Origin: Flavisphingomonas formosensis | Lineage (GTDB): Bacteria; Pseudomonadota; Alphaproteobacteria; Sphingomonadales; Sphingomonadaceae | Direction: 5' to 3' | Length of the DNA: 64,000 nucleotides | Assembly (NCBI RefSeq): GCF_009755815.1 | Contig: NZ_WRPK01000012.1 | Location: 159,784 to 223,783, forward strand | Part shown: in pieces, positions 11,591 through 21,416 of the stretch | Numbering within the stretch: position 1 is the stretch's first letter | Layout: every line of letters begins with the position of its first letter | Notes under the pieces: generated by a model | The model's input: the letters and a program-made list of their open reading frames with translations, nothing else | The model's database searches: none | Told to the model about the DNA's origin: nothing | Program-made: the position numbers and the translations under genes

Positions 11591-12528
11591 GCCGCTTCCT
11601 CCTTCAAGGTCTCGACCGGGCGCTTTCCAAGCAGATGACAGATTGCGTAGCTCAGCTCGGCGCGGTTGAGGGTATAGAAATGGAAATGCCGGACGTCGCC
11701 CGCATAGAGACGGCGGCACATTTCGGCCGCGATCGTGGCCGCGACGAGCTGACGCGCCGCAGGATGGTCATCGAGCCCTTCGAACAGCCGATCCATCCAC
11801 GCCGGGATCGAAGCGCCGCACATCCCCGCGAACTTGCGGGTCTGCGCGACGTTGGACACCGGCAGGATGCCGGGCACGATCTCGGCGCTGATGCCCGCCG
11901 CCGCCGCCGCATCGCGGAAGCGGAAGAAGGCCTCGGGCGAGAAGAAGAACTGGGTGATCGCGCGGTTGGCACCCGCATCGATCTTCGCCTTCAGATTGTC
12001 GAGATCTGCGGTGACGTCCGGCGAATCCGGATGGCATTCGGGATAGGCCGCGACCGAAATCTCGAACGGCGCCACCGCCTTCAGGCCACCGACGAGAGAC
12101 GCGGCGTTCGCGAAGCCGTCGGGCCGCGCCTGGAAGCGGGTGCCGGCCTGGGGCGAATCGCCGCGCAGGGCCACGATGTGCCGCACCCCCGCCTCCCAAT
12201 AGGCGCGGGCTACGTCGAGAATCTCGTCACGGCTCGCATCAACGCAGGTCAGATGCGCCGCTGCCGGTATCGAGGTCTCGCGGGCGATACGCGCGACCGT
12301 GGCATGGGTGCGCTCCCGCGTCGAACCGCCGGCGCCATAGGTCACCGATACGAAACGCGGCGCCAGCGGCGCCAGCGTTTGCACCGCCTCCCACAGAGTC
12401 TCCTCCATCTTCGCCGTCTTGGGCGGAAAAAATTCGAACGAGACGGCAGCATCGCCGGCGAGATCGGCAAAGAGCGGCGCATCGATAGCGCGGCGGGCCT
12501 CTTCCATCTGATTCAGCGACAGGGTCAT
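11587..12528 (-). CDS. metF: Methylenetetrahydrofolate reductase [NAD(P)H]
   Basis: The 313-residue protein is a FAD-dependent TIM-barrel reductase that produces 5-methyl-THF, the methyl donor for the adjacent methionine synthase. Diagnostic segments are VSFEFFPPKT near the N-terminus (catalytic Glu), VTYGAGGSTRERT, HLTCVDASRDEI and ALRGDSP. The start ATG at 12528 overlaps the stop of the upstream ArsR-methyltransferase gene as ATGA, and its own stop overlaps metH1 in the same way, so all three are translationally coupled. Length is normal for the family. Confidence 0.95.
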   Translation of the reverse strand: MTLSLNQMEEARRAIDAPLFADLAGDAAVSFEFFPPKTAKMEETLWEAVQTLAPLAPRFVSVTYGAGGSTRERTHATVARIARETSIPAAAHLTCVDASRDEILDVARAYWEAGVRHIVALRGDSPQAGTRFQARPDGFANAASLVGGLKAVAPFEISVAAYPECHPDSPDVTADLDNLKAKIDAGANRAITQFFFSPEAFFRFRDAAAAAGISAEIVPGILPVSNVAQTRKFAGMCGASIPAWMDRLFEGLDDHPAARQLVAATIAAEMCRRLYAGDVRHFHFYTLNRAELSYAICHLLGKRPVETLKEEAA

Positions 12529-13487
12529 GCGGCTTCTACCTCTCGATCGATCGCGGCGGGCTTGCGGCCAAGCCACAGCTTCACCGTCAATTCGCCGCCT
12601 TCCAAAGTTTCCTCGGCCGCGTCCTCGAGCCCGGCCGCGGTGAGCCAGGTCCGAATCTGCTCGTCTGCAAAGCCGAGACGGGCGTGCGCATCCTGATCGC
12701 GCAATTCCTCGCGGTCGTGCGGCGCGAAATCGACGATCAACAGCCGCCCGTCGGGCGCGAGCAGCCGCGCCGCCTCGGCCACTGCCGCCGCGGGTTGCTG
12801 CGCGTAATGCAGCACCTGGTGGATGATCACCGTATCGGCCGATCCGGAAGCGAGCGGCAGCGCATACATATCGCCCTGGCGCAGCTCGAACCGGGCGATG
12901 CCGGCCTCCGTCAGATTAGCCCGCGCCATGCGAAGCATTTCGGGGCTGCGATCGATGCCGGTCGCGCAATCCGCCTCGCGCCCGAACAGAGCGAGCATGC
13001 GGCCGGTGCCGGTGCCGATATCGACCAGATTGCCGATCGGCCGATCCGCCAGCGCCCGGAGCATCGCCGCCTCGACTTCGCTCTCCGCGACGTGCAGCGA
13101 CCGGATCGCGTCCCATTCGGCGGCATGACTCTCGAAATAACGCTCCGCCGCCGCTGCGCGATCGGCGCGGACGGCAGCCAGCCGCGCGGCATCTGCCACG
13201 GCCCAATGATCGCCCGGCTCCAGCGGCCGCCAGGCGTCGATCGCCGCGAGCAGCGGCGCGACGCGCGCAGCCTCGCCGAGCCCCAGAAACACCCAGCTTC
13301 CTTCCTTGCGCCGTTCCGCAAGGCCGGCATCGGCGAGAATCTTCACATGGCGCGAGACGCGGGGCTGGCTTTGGCCTAGCACCTGGGCCAATTCACCAAC
13401 CGACAGCTCCATTGCGCGCAACAGTGCGAGGATCCGCAAACGCGTCGGATCCGCAAGCGCGCGGAAGATGTCGAGGAGCATGCGCAT
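12525..13487 (-). CDS. ArsR-family regulator fused to SAM-dependent methyltransferase (SahR-like)
   Basis: The 320-residue protein has an N-terminal winged-helix ArsR domain (residues 1-80; LADPTRLRILALL, then SQPRVSRHVKIL as recognition helix) and a C-terminal class I methyltransferase domain with the SAM motif DIGTGTG at 156-162 and later LLIVDFAPHD. It heads the metF-metH1-metH2 operon with ATGA coupling. SahR, an ArsR-type repressor of SAM-cycle genes in proteobacteria that senses S-adenosylhomocysteine, is the best known parallel; assignment here is inference from context and fusion. A 22-bp near-palindrome lies 11 bp before the start. No Shine-Dalgarno is evident, so a leaderless transcript is possible. 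An alternative ATG is at 13481. Confidence 0.85.
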   Translation of the reverse strand: MRMLLDIFRALADPTRLRILALLRAMELSVGELAQVLGQSQPRVSRHVKILADAGLAERRKEGSWVFLGLGEAARVAPLLAAIDAWRPLEPGDHWAVADAARLAAVRADRAAAAERYFESHAAEWDAIRSLHVAESEVEAAMLRALADRPIGNLVDIGTGTGRMLALFGREADCATGIDRSPEMLRMARANLTEAGIARFELRQGDMYALPLASGSADTVIIHQVLHYAQQPAAAVAEAARLLAPDGRLLIVDFAPHDREELRDQDAHARLGFADEQIRTWLTAAGLEDAAEETLEGGELTVKLWLGRKPAAIDREVEAA

Positions 13488-13497
13488 ATCACATAAC

Positions 13498-13519
13498 GAT
13501 ATAAAGATATCCTTATATC
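13498..13519. promoter_or_regulatory. Palindromic operator upstream of arsR-metF-metH
   Basis: The 22-bp site has arms GATATAAAGAT and ATCCTTATATC, which are inverted repeats with only two mismatched positions out of 22 (20 of 22 palindromic). Its size, AT-richness and location just before the ArsR-type gene fit an autoregulatory operator. It sits between divergent genes (mlaA starts at 13601), so it could affect both. Confidence 0.8.
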
Positions 13520-13600
13520 CGGTCAACCCGCTTGTACGCCCCCTGTCGGCTATGGCAGGCCAAGTCCTTCATCCATCAGATGTTAGCAGGTGTGATTCTC

Positions 13601-14524
13601 ATGCGCGTACCCGCGTCCTTCCTGACCCTCGCCCTGCTCGCCGGATGCGCCACGACGCCCGGCACCGATCGTCTGGCGGAGAAGGATCCGCTTCAGGGTT
13701 TCAACCGTGCGATCTGGGATATCAACCAGGCATTCGACACGGTGCTCATCAAACCGGTGACTGTCGCCTATCGCGCCGTCGTGCCCAGACCGGCCCGTAG
13801 CGGCGTCAGCAACGCCTTGAACAATCTTCACGAACCCTTTTACTTCGTGAACAATCTTTTGCAGGGCAAACCTCATCGCGCGGTGCGCTCGCTCGGCCGG
13901 TTCGTGGTGAACTCGACGGTGGGCGTGGCCGGCCTCGGCGACCCGGCAAGCAAGATGGGTATGAAACCGGCACCGGAGGATTTCGGACAGACGCTTGCGG
14001 TGTGGGGCGTCAATGGCGGCCCCTATCTGGTGCTGCCGCTGCTCGGGCCGTCCACCCTGCGCGACGGCGTCGGCATGGCCGCTTCGCAGTTTATCGACCC
14101 CTATCGGCTCTGCCTCAACGAATGCGGCTTCTCGTCCTCGGCTCTCCGCTACGGCATGATGGCCGGCGAAGTGGTCGATACGCGGTCGCAACTCATCGAC
14201 AGCGGCGCCGACGCCTTCCTGAAATCAAGCGCCGATCCCTATACTACCGCGCGGTCCGCCTATCTGCAGCGCCGCCGCGCGGCCATTCTCGATCAGGACG
14301 ATCAGGCAGCGGCCGGCCCCGGCAAGGGCAGCGACGACGCGGCGATGGATGCCGCGCTCAAGGACATGAACGGCGACTCCGGCACTGCGCCTCCACCGGC
14401 GGCCGATCAGGCCGCACCGCCGGCGAATGCAGCGCCCGCACCGGCATCACCCGAATCGCCCCCGCCCCCTGCTGGCGAACAGCCCGGCCAGACGCCGCCT
14501 GCACAGACACCCCCGGCCCAGTGA
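13601..14524 (+). CDS. mlaA: Outer-membrane lipid asymmetry lipoprotein MlaA (VacJ)
   Basis: This 307-residue lipoprotein belongs to the MlaA family, the outer-membrane component that removes misplaced phospholipids from the outer leaflet. The signal peptide ends LALLAGC with Cys at residue 16. Core family segments are DPLQGFNRAIWDINQAFD, NNLLQGK, RFVVNSTVGVAGLGDPA, EDFGQTLAVWGV and GPYLVLPLLGPSTLRDGVG. The last 60 residues are an unusual Ala/Pro-rich tail. The start is set at the ATG before the lipobox; a longer frame from 13532 would bury the signal peptide. No mlaBCDEF genes are adjacent. Confidence 0.93.
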   Translation: MRVPASFLTLALLAGCATTPGTDRLAEKDPLQGFNRAIWDINQAFDTVLIKPVTVAYRAVVPRPARSGVSNALNNLHEPFYFVNNLLQGKPHRAVRSLGRFVVNSTVGVAGLGDPASKMGMKPAPEDFGQTLAVWGVNGGPYLVLPLLGPSTLRDGVGMAASQFIDPYRLCLNECGFSSSALRYGMMAGEVVDTRSQLIDSGADAFLKSSADPYTTARSAYLQRRRAAILDQDDQAAAGPGKGSDDAAMDAALKDMNGDSGTAPPPAADQAAPPANAAPAPASPESPPPPAGEQPGQTPPAQTPPAQ

Positions 14525-14543
14525 AATCCCAGTGAGATCCGCA

Positions 14544-14786
14544 ATGAAGACGCTGCTTCCCCTCTCCGCCGCGCTTGCAGCCGCATTCGCACTCGCCGCC
14601 TGCCACAAGGGCGGCGACATTGCAGGCAATGTCGCCGACGTAGCAGCCGACGCCAACGCCACCGCGGCCGAAGCGATCAGTGATACCAATGCCGCCGAGA
14701 GCGACGATGCCGCGACATTGGGCAATGGCGGCGACGCCGGGGCGGGACCATCCGGCAACGACACAGCCGCCGACAACGGCAACTGA
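14544..14786 (+). CDS. Small Ala/Asn/Asp-rich lipoprotein
   Basis: The 80-residue product has a clean lipoprotein signal (LPLSAALAAAFALAAC, Cys near residue 19) followed by a low-complexity acidic region with repeated Asn-Ala-Ala and Asp-Ala units. No family is recognised. It follows mlaA by 19 bases in the same orientation. A similar small lipoprotein follows at 14870, suggesting a tandem pair of secreted or surface-anchored proteins. Confidence 0.65.
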   Translation: MKTLLPLSAALAAAFALAACHKGGDIAGNVADVAADANATAAEAISDTNAAESDDAATLGNGGDAGAGPSGNDTAADNGN

Positions 14787-14869
14787 TCGGGCTTATCTCC
14801 GGCGTCCTCTTTTCGTTTACGAATATGCGGTTAAAGTGTCACCGCTCTGCAGTATCGGAAGGCGGCGGC

Positions 14870-15118
14870 ATGGACCGGAGATCGATCGCGGCTTTGGTAA
14901 CTTTGGGCGCCCTCCTGGTGCTAGGCGCGTGCAACCGGCATAACGAGCAGTCGGTCGGCGGCGTGACCGCAGACGAGGCCGCACAGCTCAACAACGCCGC
15001 CGAGATGCTGGACACCTCTCCCGACAGCCTGTCGGCCCCGGAGGATGCACCGCTCGGCAATGCCGATGCCGACGGCTCCGGCTCACATGGGGGACCGGCC
15101 GCCAAGCCGACCTCCTGA
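14870..15118 (+). CDS. Small lipoprotein, hypothetical
   Basis: The 82-residue product starts MDRRSIAALVTLGALLVLGACN, a clear lipobox with Cys at residue 21. The mature part is hydrophilic (TADEAAQLNNAAEMLDTSPD) with a Gly/Ser-rich end. The AGGCGGCGGC stretch just before the ATG supports this start rather than the upstream ATG at 14825. It lies downstream of another small lipoprotein and converges with groEL. No function is recognised. Confidence 0.65.
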   Translation: MDRRSIAALVTLGALLVLGACNRHNEQSVGGVTADEAAQLNNAAEMLDTSPDSLSAPEDAPLGNADADGSGSHGGPAAKPTS

Positions 15119-15248
15119 TCTCGCTCGCCCGCGGGCGCGCGCTTCCCATCAACTCCCCACGACACGAGAGACGCGGGGCCGACCGCCCGGCAGGGCCGTT
15201 CGCTCGCCGCACATTTTCCCTCCATCCCAGATGGCTCGAGACATAAGA

Positions 15249-15278
15249 AAGGGGCCGGAGATCGCTCCCCGGCCCCTT
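15249..15278 (-). terminator. Rho-independent terminator of groESL
   Basis: A perfect 10-bp stem (AAGGGGCCGG, 15249-15258, with CCGGCCCCTT, 15269-15278) with a ten-base loop lies 26 bp past the groEL stop. On the minus strand it is followed by a T-rich stretch. The symmetrical AA/TT ends may let it work for the convergent lipoprotein genes as well. Confidence 0.85.
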
Positions 15279-15303
15279 CCTTGTTCGACGAAAACGGTAG
15301 GAC

Positions 15304-16959
<1,656 letters not shown>

Positions 16960-16979
16960 CTATTTCGAGCGAGCGCGGC

Positions 16980-17267
16980 TCAGCCGACGATGCCCAGGAT
17001 GTCCGATTCCTTCATGATCAGCAGGTCTTCGCCGTTGATCTTGACCTCGGTGCCCGACCATTTGCCGAACAGGATGCGGTCGCCGGCCTTGACGTCCAGC
17101 GGCGTCACCTTGCCATCCTCGGACTTCAGGCCCGAGCCGGCGGCGACGACTTCGCCTTCCTGCGGCTTTTCCTTGGCCGTGTCGGGGATGATGATGCCGC
17201 CGGCCGTCTTCTCCTCGGCCTCAACACGGCGGACGAGCACACGATCGTGCAGTGGGCGGAAACTCAT
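16980..17267 (-). CDS. groES: 10 kDa co-chaperonin GroES
   Basis: The 95-residue protein caps the GroEL ring. It contains [34 protein letters not shown], including the mobile loop, broken here only as family signatures. The start at 17267 is chosen because the AAGGAAAGG ribosome-binding site is about eight bases upstream; an in-frame GTG at 17276 would be too close to it. It is the first gene of the groESL operon. Confidence 0.97.
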   Translation of the reverse strand: MSFRPLHDRVLVRRVEAEEKTAGGIIIPDTAKEKPQEGEVVAAGSGLKSEDGKVTPLDVKAGDRILFGKWSGTEVKINGEDLLIMKESDILGIVG

Positions 17268-17359
17268 GCGCGTCACCTTTCCTTCTTAACCGCAGCGATC
17301 GCGTCCTCCCCCGTAGGTGCGGTCCCCGAATCGCAAGCGTGGTGGTTGCGGAAATTTCA

Positions 17360-17386
17360 TTAGCACTCACCTGAGACGAGTGCCAA
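17360..17386. promoter_or_regulatory. CIRCE element (HrcA operator)
   Basis: TTAGCACTC, nine spacer bases, then GAGTGCCAA. This matches the CIRCE consensus TTAGCACTC-N9-GAGTGCTAA with a single mismatch in the right arm. It lies about 93 bp upstream of groES, in the divergent space with sppA, and predicts repression of groESL by HrcA. Confidence 0.95.
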
Positions 17387-17505
17387 CAGCGGCCATATGG
17401 GGCATGCGGATTGCCCGTCAAGCAGCCGCCGGAAAAAATCCTCGGCCGATTTACAGCGCCGCTGCGAAGCGATAGCCCGGCGGCACGAGCGGAAAAGGAC
17501 GGACG

Positions 17506-19389
17506 ATGCGGATCCTGCGCGGTTTCTGGAAGTTGCTGGTCGGCATCAAGGACGCCCTCGTCCTCCTTATGATGCTGCTCTTCTTCGGGCTGATCTACGC
17601 CGCTCTTTCCGCCAAGCCCAATCCGGCGGTGACGACGACGGGCGCCTTGCTGGTGGATCTCAACGGCGCCATCGTCGAGCAGCCGAGCAGCATCGATCCG
17701 GTCGCCTCGCTCACCGGCTCCTCGTCCGGTACGCGCGAATTCCGGCTGCGCGACGTCGTCCGTGCGCTGGATGCCGCGGCGAGCGACGACAAGGCGAAGG
17801 CGGTCGTGCTCGATCTCGACCGATTCTCGGGCGGCGGGCAGAGTGCGATCACCACGGTCGGCGAAGCGATCGACAAGGTCCGCAGGGCCGGCAAGCCGGT
17901 GCTCGCCTATGCCACCGGTTATAGCGACGACAGCTACCAGCTCGCCGCGCACGCCTCCGAAGTCTGGCTGGATCCGATGGGCGCGGTGCTGATCGCCGGC
18001 CCGGGCGGAACGCAACTCTATTATAAGGGCCTGCTCGACAAGCTGGGCGTCAACGCGCGCGTCTATCGCGTCGGCCAGTTCAAATCGGCGGTCGAGCCCT
18101 TCACCCGCACCGATCAGTCGCCCGAGGCGCGCGCCGCGAACCAGGCTCTGGTCGACGCGCTCTGGCAGAACTGGCAGGGCGACATCGCCAAGGCGCGCCC
18201 CAAGGCCAAGGTGGCGGACTATGTTGGCAATGCCGACAAGATGGCCGAGGCGACCGGCGGCGACATGGCGCAGATCGCACTGCAGGCGGGCCTGGTCGAC
18301 AAGCTGGGCGACCGCCTCGCCTTCGGCCGCCGCGTCGCCGAGATCGCCGGTGCCGCATCGGACGGCCAGCCCGGCGGTTACCAGTCCATCTCGCTCGACA
18401 ATTGGACCGCCGCCCATCCCGAAGCCACGTCCGGCGATGCGATCGGCGTGCTGACCATCGCCGGCGAGATCGTCGACGGCAAGGCGCCGGCCGGCACCGC
18501 AGGCGGCGATACGGTGAGCAAGCTGCTGCTCGACGAACTGGCCCGCAACCGCATCAAGGCGCTCGTGGTCCGCGTCGACTCGCCCGGCGGTTCTGTCTCC
18601 GCATCCGAAAGGATCCGGGGCGCTATCCTCGAAGCCAAGCGGATGAAGCTGCCGATCGTCGTGTCGATGGGCTCGGTCGCCGCTTCGGGCGGCTATTGGG
18701 TGTCGACACCGGCCGACCGCATCTTCGCGGAACCCTCGACCATCACCGGATCGATCGGCGTCTTCGGCATCATCCCGACCTTCGAGAAGTCGCTCGGCAA
18801 GATCGGCCTGTCCGCCGACGGCGTGAAGACGACACCGCTGACCGGCGAGCCCGACGTGCTGCGCGGCACCTCGGCCGAGTTCGACCGGCTGGTCCAGCTC
18901 GGCGTCGAGAACACCTATCGCCGCTTCACCGGCCTCGTCGCCCAATCGCGCCACCTGACGCCGGCGCGGGTAGACGAGATCGGCCAGGGCCGCGTCTGGG
19001 CCGGCGGCATCGCGCACCAGATCGGCCTCGTCGACCAGTTCGGCGGCCTCGACGAGGCGGTTGCCGCGGCCGCCAAGCTCGCCAAGCTGGATCCCGCCAA
19101 AGTGCACCCGCTGTTCATCGAGAAGCAGCCCGGCTGGCTATCCCAACTCCTCGCCGAATATACGCGCAAGGATGACAGCAGCGGCGACAGCGACGCCCAG
19201 GCGCGCGACCCTTATCTGCGGATCGGTACGCGGCCGGACTGGATCCTGGCCGGCGCGATCGCCGACGCGCAGCGCATCACCACCGGCGCTACCATCCAGG
19301 CGCGTTGCCTCTCCTGCCCAGGCGCCCGCCCGCCGCAGCCGGCCAAGCAGGCCGCGCGCGCCCTATTGGGCATGGTCGGGCTGCAATAG
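17506..19389 (+). CDS. sppA: Signal peptide peptidase SppA, long (67K) type
   Basis: This 627-residue inner-membrane serine protease degrades cleaved signal peptides. One N-terminal membrane helix (about residues 14-34) is followed by tandem S49 peptidase domains. The catalytic Lys is in GQFKSAVEP (about residue 193) of the first domain and the catalytic Ser in SMGSVAASGG (about 392) of the second, the arrangement of the E. coli-type enzyme. The region TITGSIGVFGIIPTFEKSL is also typical. The gene diverges from groESL and converges with the TRIC-family gene with only five bases between stops. Confidence 0.95.
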   Translation: MRILRGFWKLLVGIKDALVLLMMLLFFGLIYAALSAKPNPAVTTTGALLVDLNGAIVEQPSSIDPVASLTGSSSGTREFRLRDVVRALDAAASDDKAKAVVLDLDRFSGGGQSAITTVGEAIDKVRRAGKPVLAYATGYSDDSYQLAAHASEVWLDPMGAVLIAGPGGTQLYYKGLLDKLGVNARVYRVGQFKSAVEPFTRTDQSPEARAANQALVDALWQNWQGDIAKARPKAKVADYVGNADKMAEATGGDMAQIALQAGLVDKLGDRLAFGRRVAEIAGAASDGQPGGYQSISLDNWTAAHPEATSGDAIGVLTIAGEIVDGKAPAGTAGGDTVSKLLLDELARNRIKALVVRVDSPGGSVSASERIRGAILEAKRMKLPIVVSMGSVAASGGYWVSTPADRIFAEPSTITGSIGVFGIIPTFEKSLGKIGLSADGVKTTPLTGEPDVLRGTSAEFDRLVQLGVENTYRRFTGLVAQSRHLTPARVDEIGQGRVWAGGIAHQIGLVDQFGGLDEAVAAAAKLAKLDPAKVHPLFIEKQPGWLSQLLAEYTRKDDSSGDSDAQARDPYLRIGTRPDWILAGAIADAQRITTGATIQARCLSCPGARPPQPAKQAARALLGMVGLQ

Positions 19390-19394
19390 GCCGG

Positions 19395-20027
19395 TCAGCG
19401 GTTGCGATAGGACGGCAGCGACAGGCCGGTGGCGATCGCGACCGCGCGCAACGCGAATCCGGCGATGCCGCCGATCGCCGCTGCGATCATGGTGGGAAAG
19501 CCGAGCAAGACGAGGCCCACGAACAGGCCGGAGGCAAGCGCGGCTGCCGTTACATAGAGTTCGGGGCGCATCAGGATCGACGGCTCCTGCGCCAGCACGT
19601 CGCGGATGATGCCGCCCATGCAGGCGGTGACGATGCCCATCACCGCGGCCGGCAGAGGCGGAATGCCGAGGTGGAGCGCCTTGCTCGCGCCGAACACTGC
19701 ATAGGCGGCAAGCCCAACCGCATCGAACCAGTCGAGCGAACGGGCATGCCACCAGGCGCGCGGCGTGATCCATACCAGCGCCGACACGACGAGGCAGGTG
19801 GCGAGCACCCGCCAGTCATGCATCCAGACGACGGGCACGCCGATCAGCAGATCGCGCACGGTGCCACCACCCGTGCCGGTGACGGCCGCAAAGAAGGCGA
19901 AGGTAACCGGCGTCTGCTCGCGCCGCGCCGCCGCCAGCGCGCCCGACGCGGCGAACACCGCGATACCGGCCAGATCGAGCAACGGCATTACCGTCGCTCC
20001 CCATTCCGCGAAGCCTACAGCGCTCAT
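19395..20027 (-). CDS. TRIC-family (UPF0126/YicG-like) membrane channel protein
   Basis: The 210-residue protein has six to seven hydrophobic helices and two internally repeated units, each with a Gly-rich motif and RD: TGTGGGTVRDLLIG and CMGGIIRDVLAQEP. This duplicated pattern identifies the bacterial relatives of trimeric intracellular cation channels. An internal ATG at 19988 (MPLLDLAGIAVFAASG) aligns better with the usual family N-terminus, so the first 13 residues may not be translated. Transport substrate is unknown. Confidence 0.85.
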   Translation of the reverse strand: MSAVGFAEWGATVMPLLDLAGIAVFAASGALAAARREQTPVTFAFFAAVTGTGGGTVRDLLIGVPVVWMHDWRVLATCLVVSALVWITPRAWWHARSLDWFDAVGLAAYAVFGASKALHLGIPPLPAAVMGIVTACMGGIIRDVLAQEPSILMRPELYVTAAALASGLFVGLVLLGFPTMIAAAIGGIAGFALRAVAIATGLSLPSYRNR

Positions 20028-20100
20028 CCGGGCGGCATAATGCTATTACGAAGTCGAAGGAAAGTCTCCTGCGGGCATCCGTACGCGTACCATCGCGCGA

Positions 20101-20739
20101 TCAGCCGTAATTGGCGGCGCAGGCCTTGAGTACCGGTACAGGGGGTCCAAGCTTCACCACCTCGCTCAACGCCTTGCGCTGCTCGCTCTGCTTCGCTTCC
20201 GGCGAATGGATGCCGCGCTTGGCCATGAGGGACGCGATCTTGGGATCGAGCTTGCCCTTTAGCTGGAAATAGGTGGAAAGCTCCTCGCTATAAGCCGGTT
20301 GCCGCGCCATCGCACCGTTGAGGAAATCGGCGAGCATGAAGCAGCCGAGTTCCGCCTGCAGCGCATCGGTCGGCAGCTTGGGATCCTGGATCCGCGTGGC
20401 GGGATAGGCCTCTGCACAGGGTTGGACGAGGCCCTGCCATTTGCCCGCCGTAACCGAATCCGCCACCTCGCCCATACGCTTAACCACAGCCGCAGCCTTG
20501 TCCTGCGCGAATTCCGGGGTCTCGGCACCGGCCAGCATCGCATAATGCAGCGCATTGCCCTGCTGCTCCAGGGTCAGCGGCGCGGAGACATTGGTGGTCC
20601 CGGCCCGCGCCGCCGTGGCGTTGACCGCCGCACAGGTCGCCGCACGATCGACGCTGTCATCCGGCAGGCTGAGCTTGGCCTTGCCGCAGGCGGCGACCAT
20701 CGCCAGCGCGGGCAGGGCAAGCAGGATGAGGGCACGCAT
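20101..20739 (-). CDS. Hypothetical lipoprotein
   Basis: The 212-residue protein has a lipoprotein signal (LILLALPALAMVAACGK, Cys near residue 18). The mature region is mixed alpha-helical, with two further Cys residues (CAEAYP and CFMLADF) and a third near the C-terminus (KACAANYG) that could form disulphides in the periplasm. No family is recognised. The neighbours give no functional clue. Confidence 0.7.
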   Translation of the reverse strand: MRALILLALPALAMVAACGKAKLSLPDDSVDRAATCAAVNATAARAGTTNVSAPLTLEQQGNALHYAMLAGAETPEFAQDKAAAVVKRMGEVADSVTAGKWQGLVQPCAEAYPATRIQDPKLPTDALQAELGCFMLADFLNGAMARQPAYSEELSTYFQLKGKLDPKIASLMAKRGIHSPEAKQSEQRKALSEVVKLGPPVPVLKACAANYG

Positions 20740-21047
20740 ATGATATGCTCACGTAATGATCGATGGAGCATATACCGGCGAGCCGGGTTCGGAGTTCCAC
20801 TGCCCCCTCGCCGTCCCTAAAAATGCAGCATGCAACCGGCGTTATTGCGGCCGAACTGTGGGCTCAGATGAAAGCCAGAAGACCAATCGGTGCGAATGCC
20901 TAGGACAGACAAAAGGCAGAACATCGCCCGCGCTGGCCGTCAATCTTCACCCCCCCCCTTAACACCCTCACCATACGCGATAACCCACCGCCGCTAGGCG
21001 AGCGAAATGCCGGATGGTCTCAGATTAGACCCAAATATCATATCTTG
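20740..21047. other. Intergenic region at the edge of an accessory patch
   Basis: No gene is supported in this 308-bp stretch. It contains a run of nine C residues near 20950 and becomes distinctly AT-richer after about 21030, marking the edge of the foreign-looking segment to the right. Confidence 0.5.
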
Positions 21048-21416
21048 CTAATAGGTAATTACCACACCCGGGCCCAATATCCTACAAAACTGCTCCGGAG
21101 AGTTCCTATATTTTTCGAGATCGATCTGTCTCTTTTCCTGATACCCTCTAAGATCGGAAATAACGATCGGATCATGAACAGATCCGTCCGGATATTTATA
21201 TTTATCATTTATAGCCTGATGTCCTCCGACAAAGGTATGAAAATAGCTATATTCCTTAAATTCCGTCTCAAACGAATCCCCAAAAAAGACACTAAACCCA
21301 TTGCAATTGTAAACATCCTCGCTTGACCCGTCGCATCCCATTAACATTAAGCTCATGAAAAAAACGGTTGAACGAGCGTAATATGATAAAACTTCGCGCG
21401 CGATTATCATAGTCAT
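21048..21416 (-). CDS. Small AT-rich lipoprotein, candidate partner of the decayed toxin-like gene
   Basis: The 122-residue protein starts MTMIIAREVLSYYARST, continues through a hydrophobic stretch to a lipobox-like LMLMGC, then a mature part rich in Tyr, Phe, Asp and Glu (YNCNGFSVFFGDSF, GYQEKRQIDLEKYR). Base composition is far lower in GC than the surrounding genes, a sign of transfer. The ATG at 21416 overlaps by ATGA the ancestral stop (21413-21415) of the upstream toxin-like gene. A start six bases downstream (21410) has better Shine-Dalgarno spacing. Its intact frame beside a decayed partner, and predicted envelope location, would fit an immunity-type protein, but no homology is recognised. 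Confidence 0.6.
   Translation of the reverse strand: MTMIIAREVLSYYARSTVFFMSLMLMGCDGSSEDVYNCNGFSVFFGDSFETEFKEYSYFHTFVGGHQAINDKYKYPDGSVHDPIVISDLRGYQEKRQIDLEKYRNSPEQFCRILGPGVVITY

Noticed and set aside
17221..19107. A 628-codon open frame antisense to sppA
   Set aside because: SppA has both catalytic residues and normal length; the antisense protein is repetitive Asp/Arg/Gly-rich.
20756..20962. Small plus-strand frame of 68 codons
   Set aside because: No ribosome-binding site, signal or family, and it runs into a C homopolymer; not supported as a gene.
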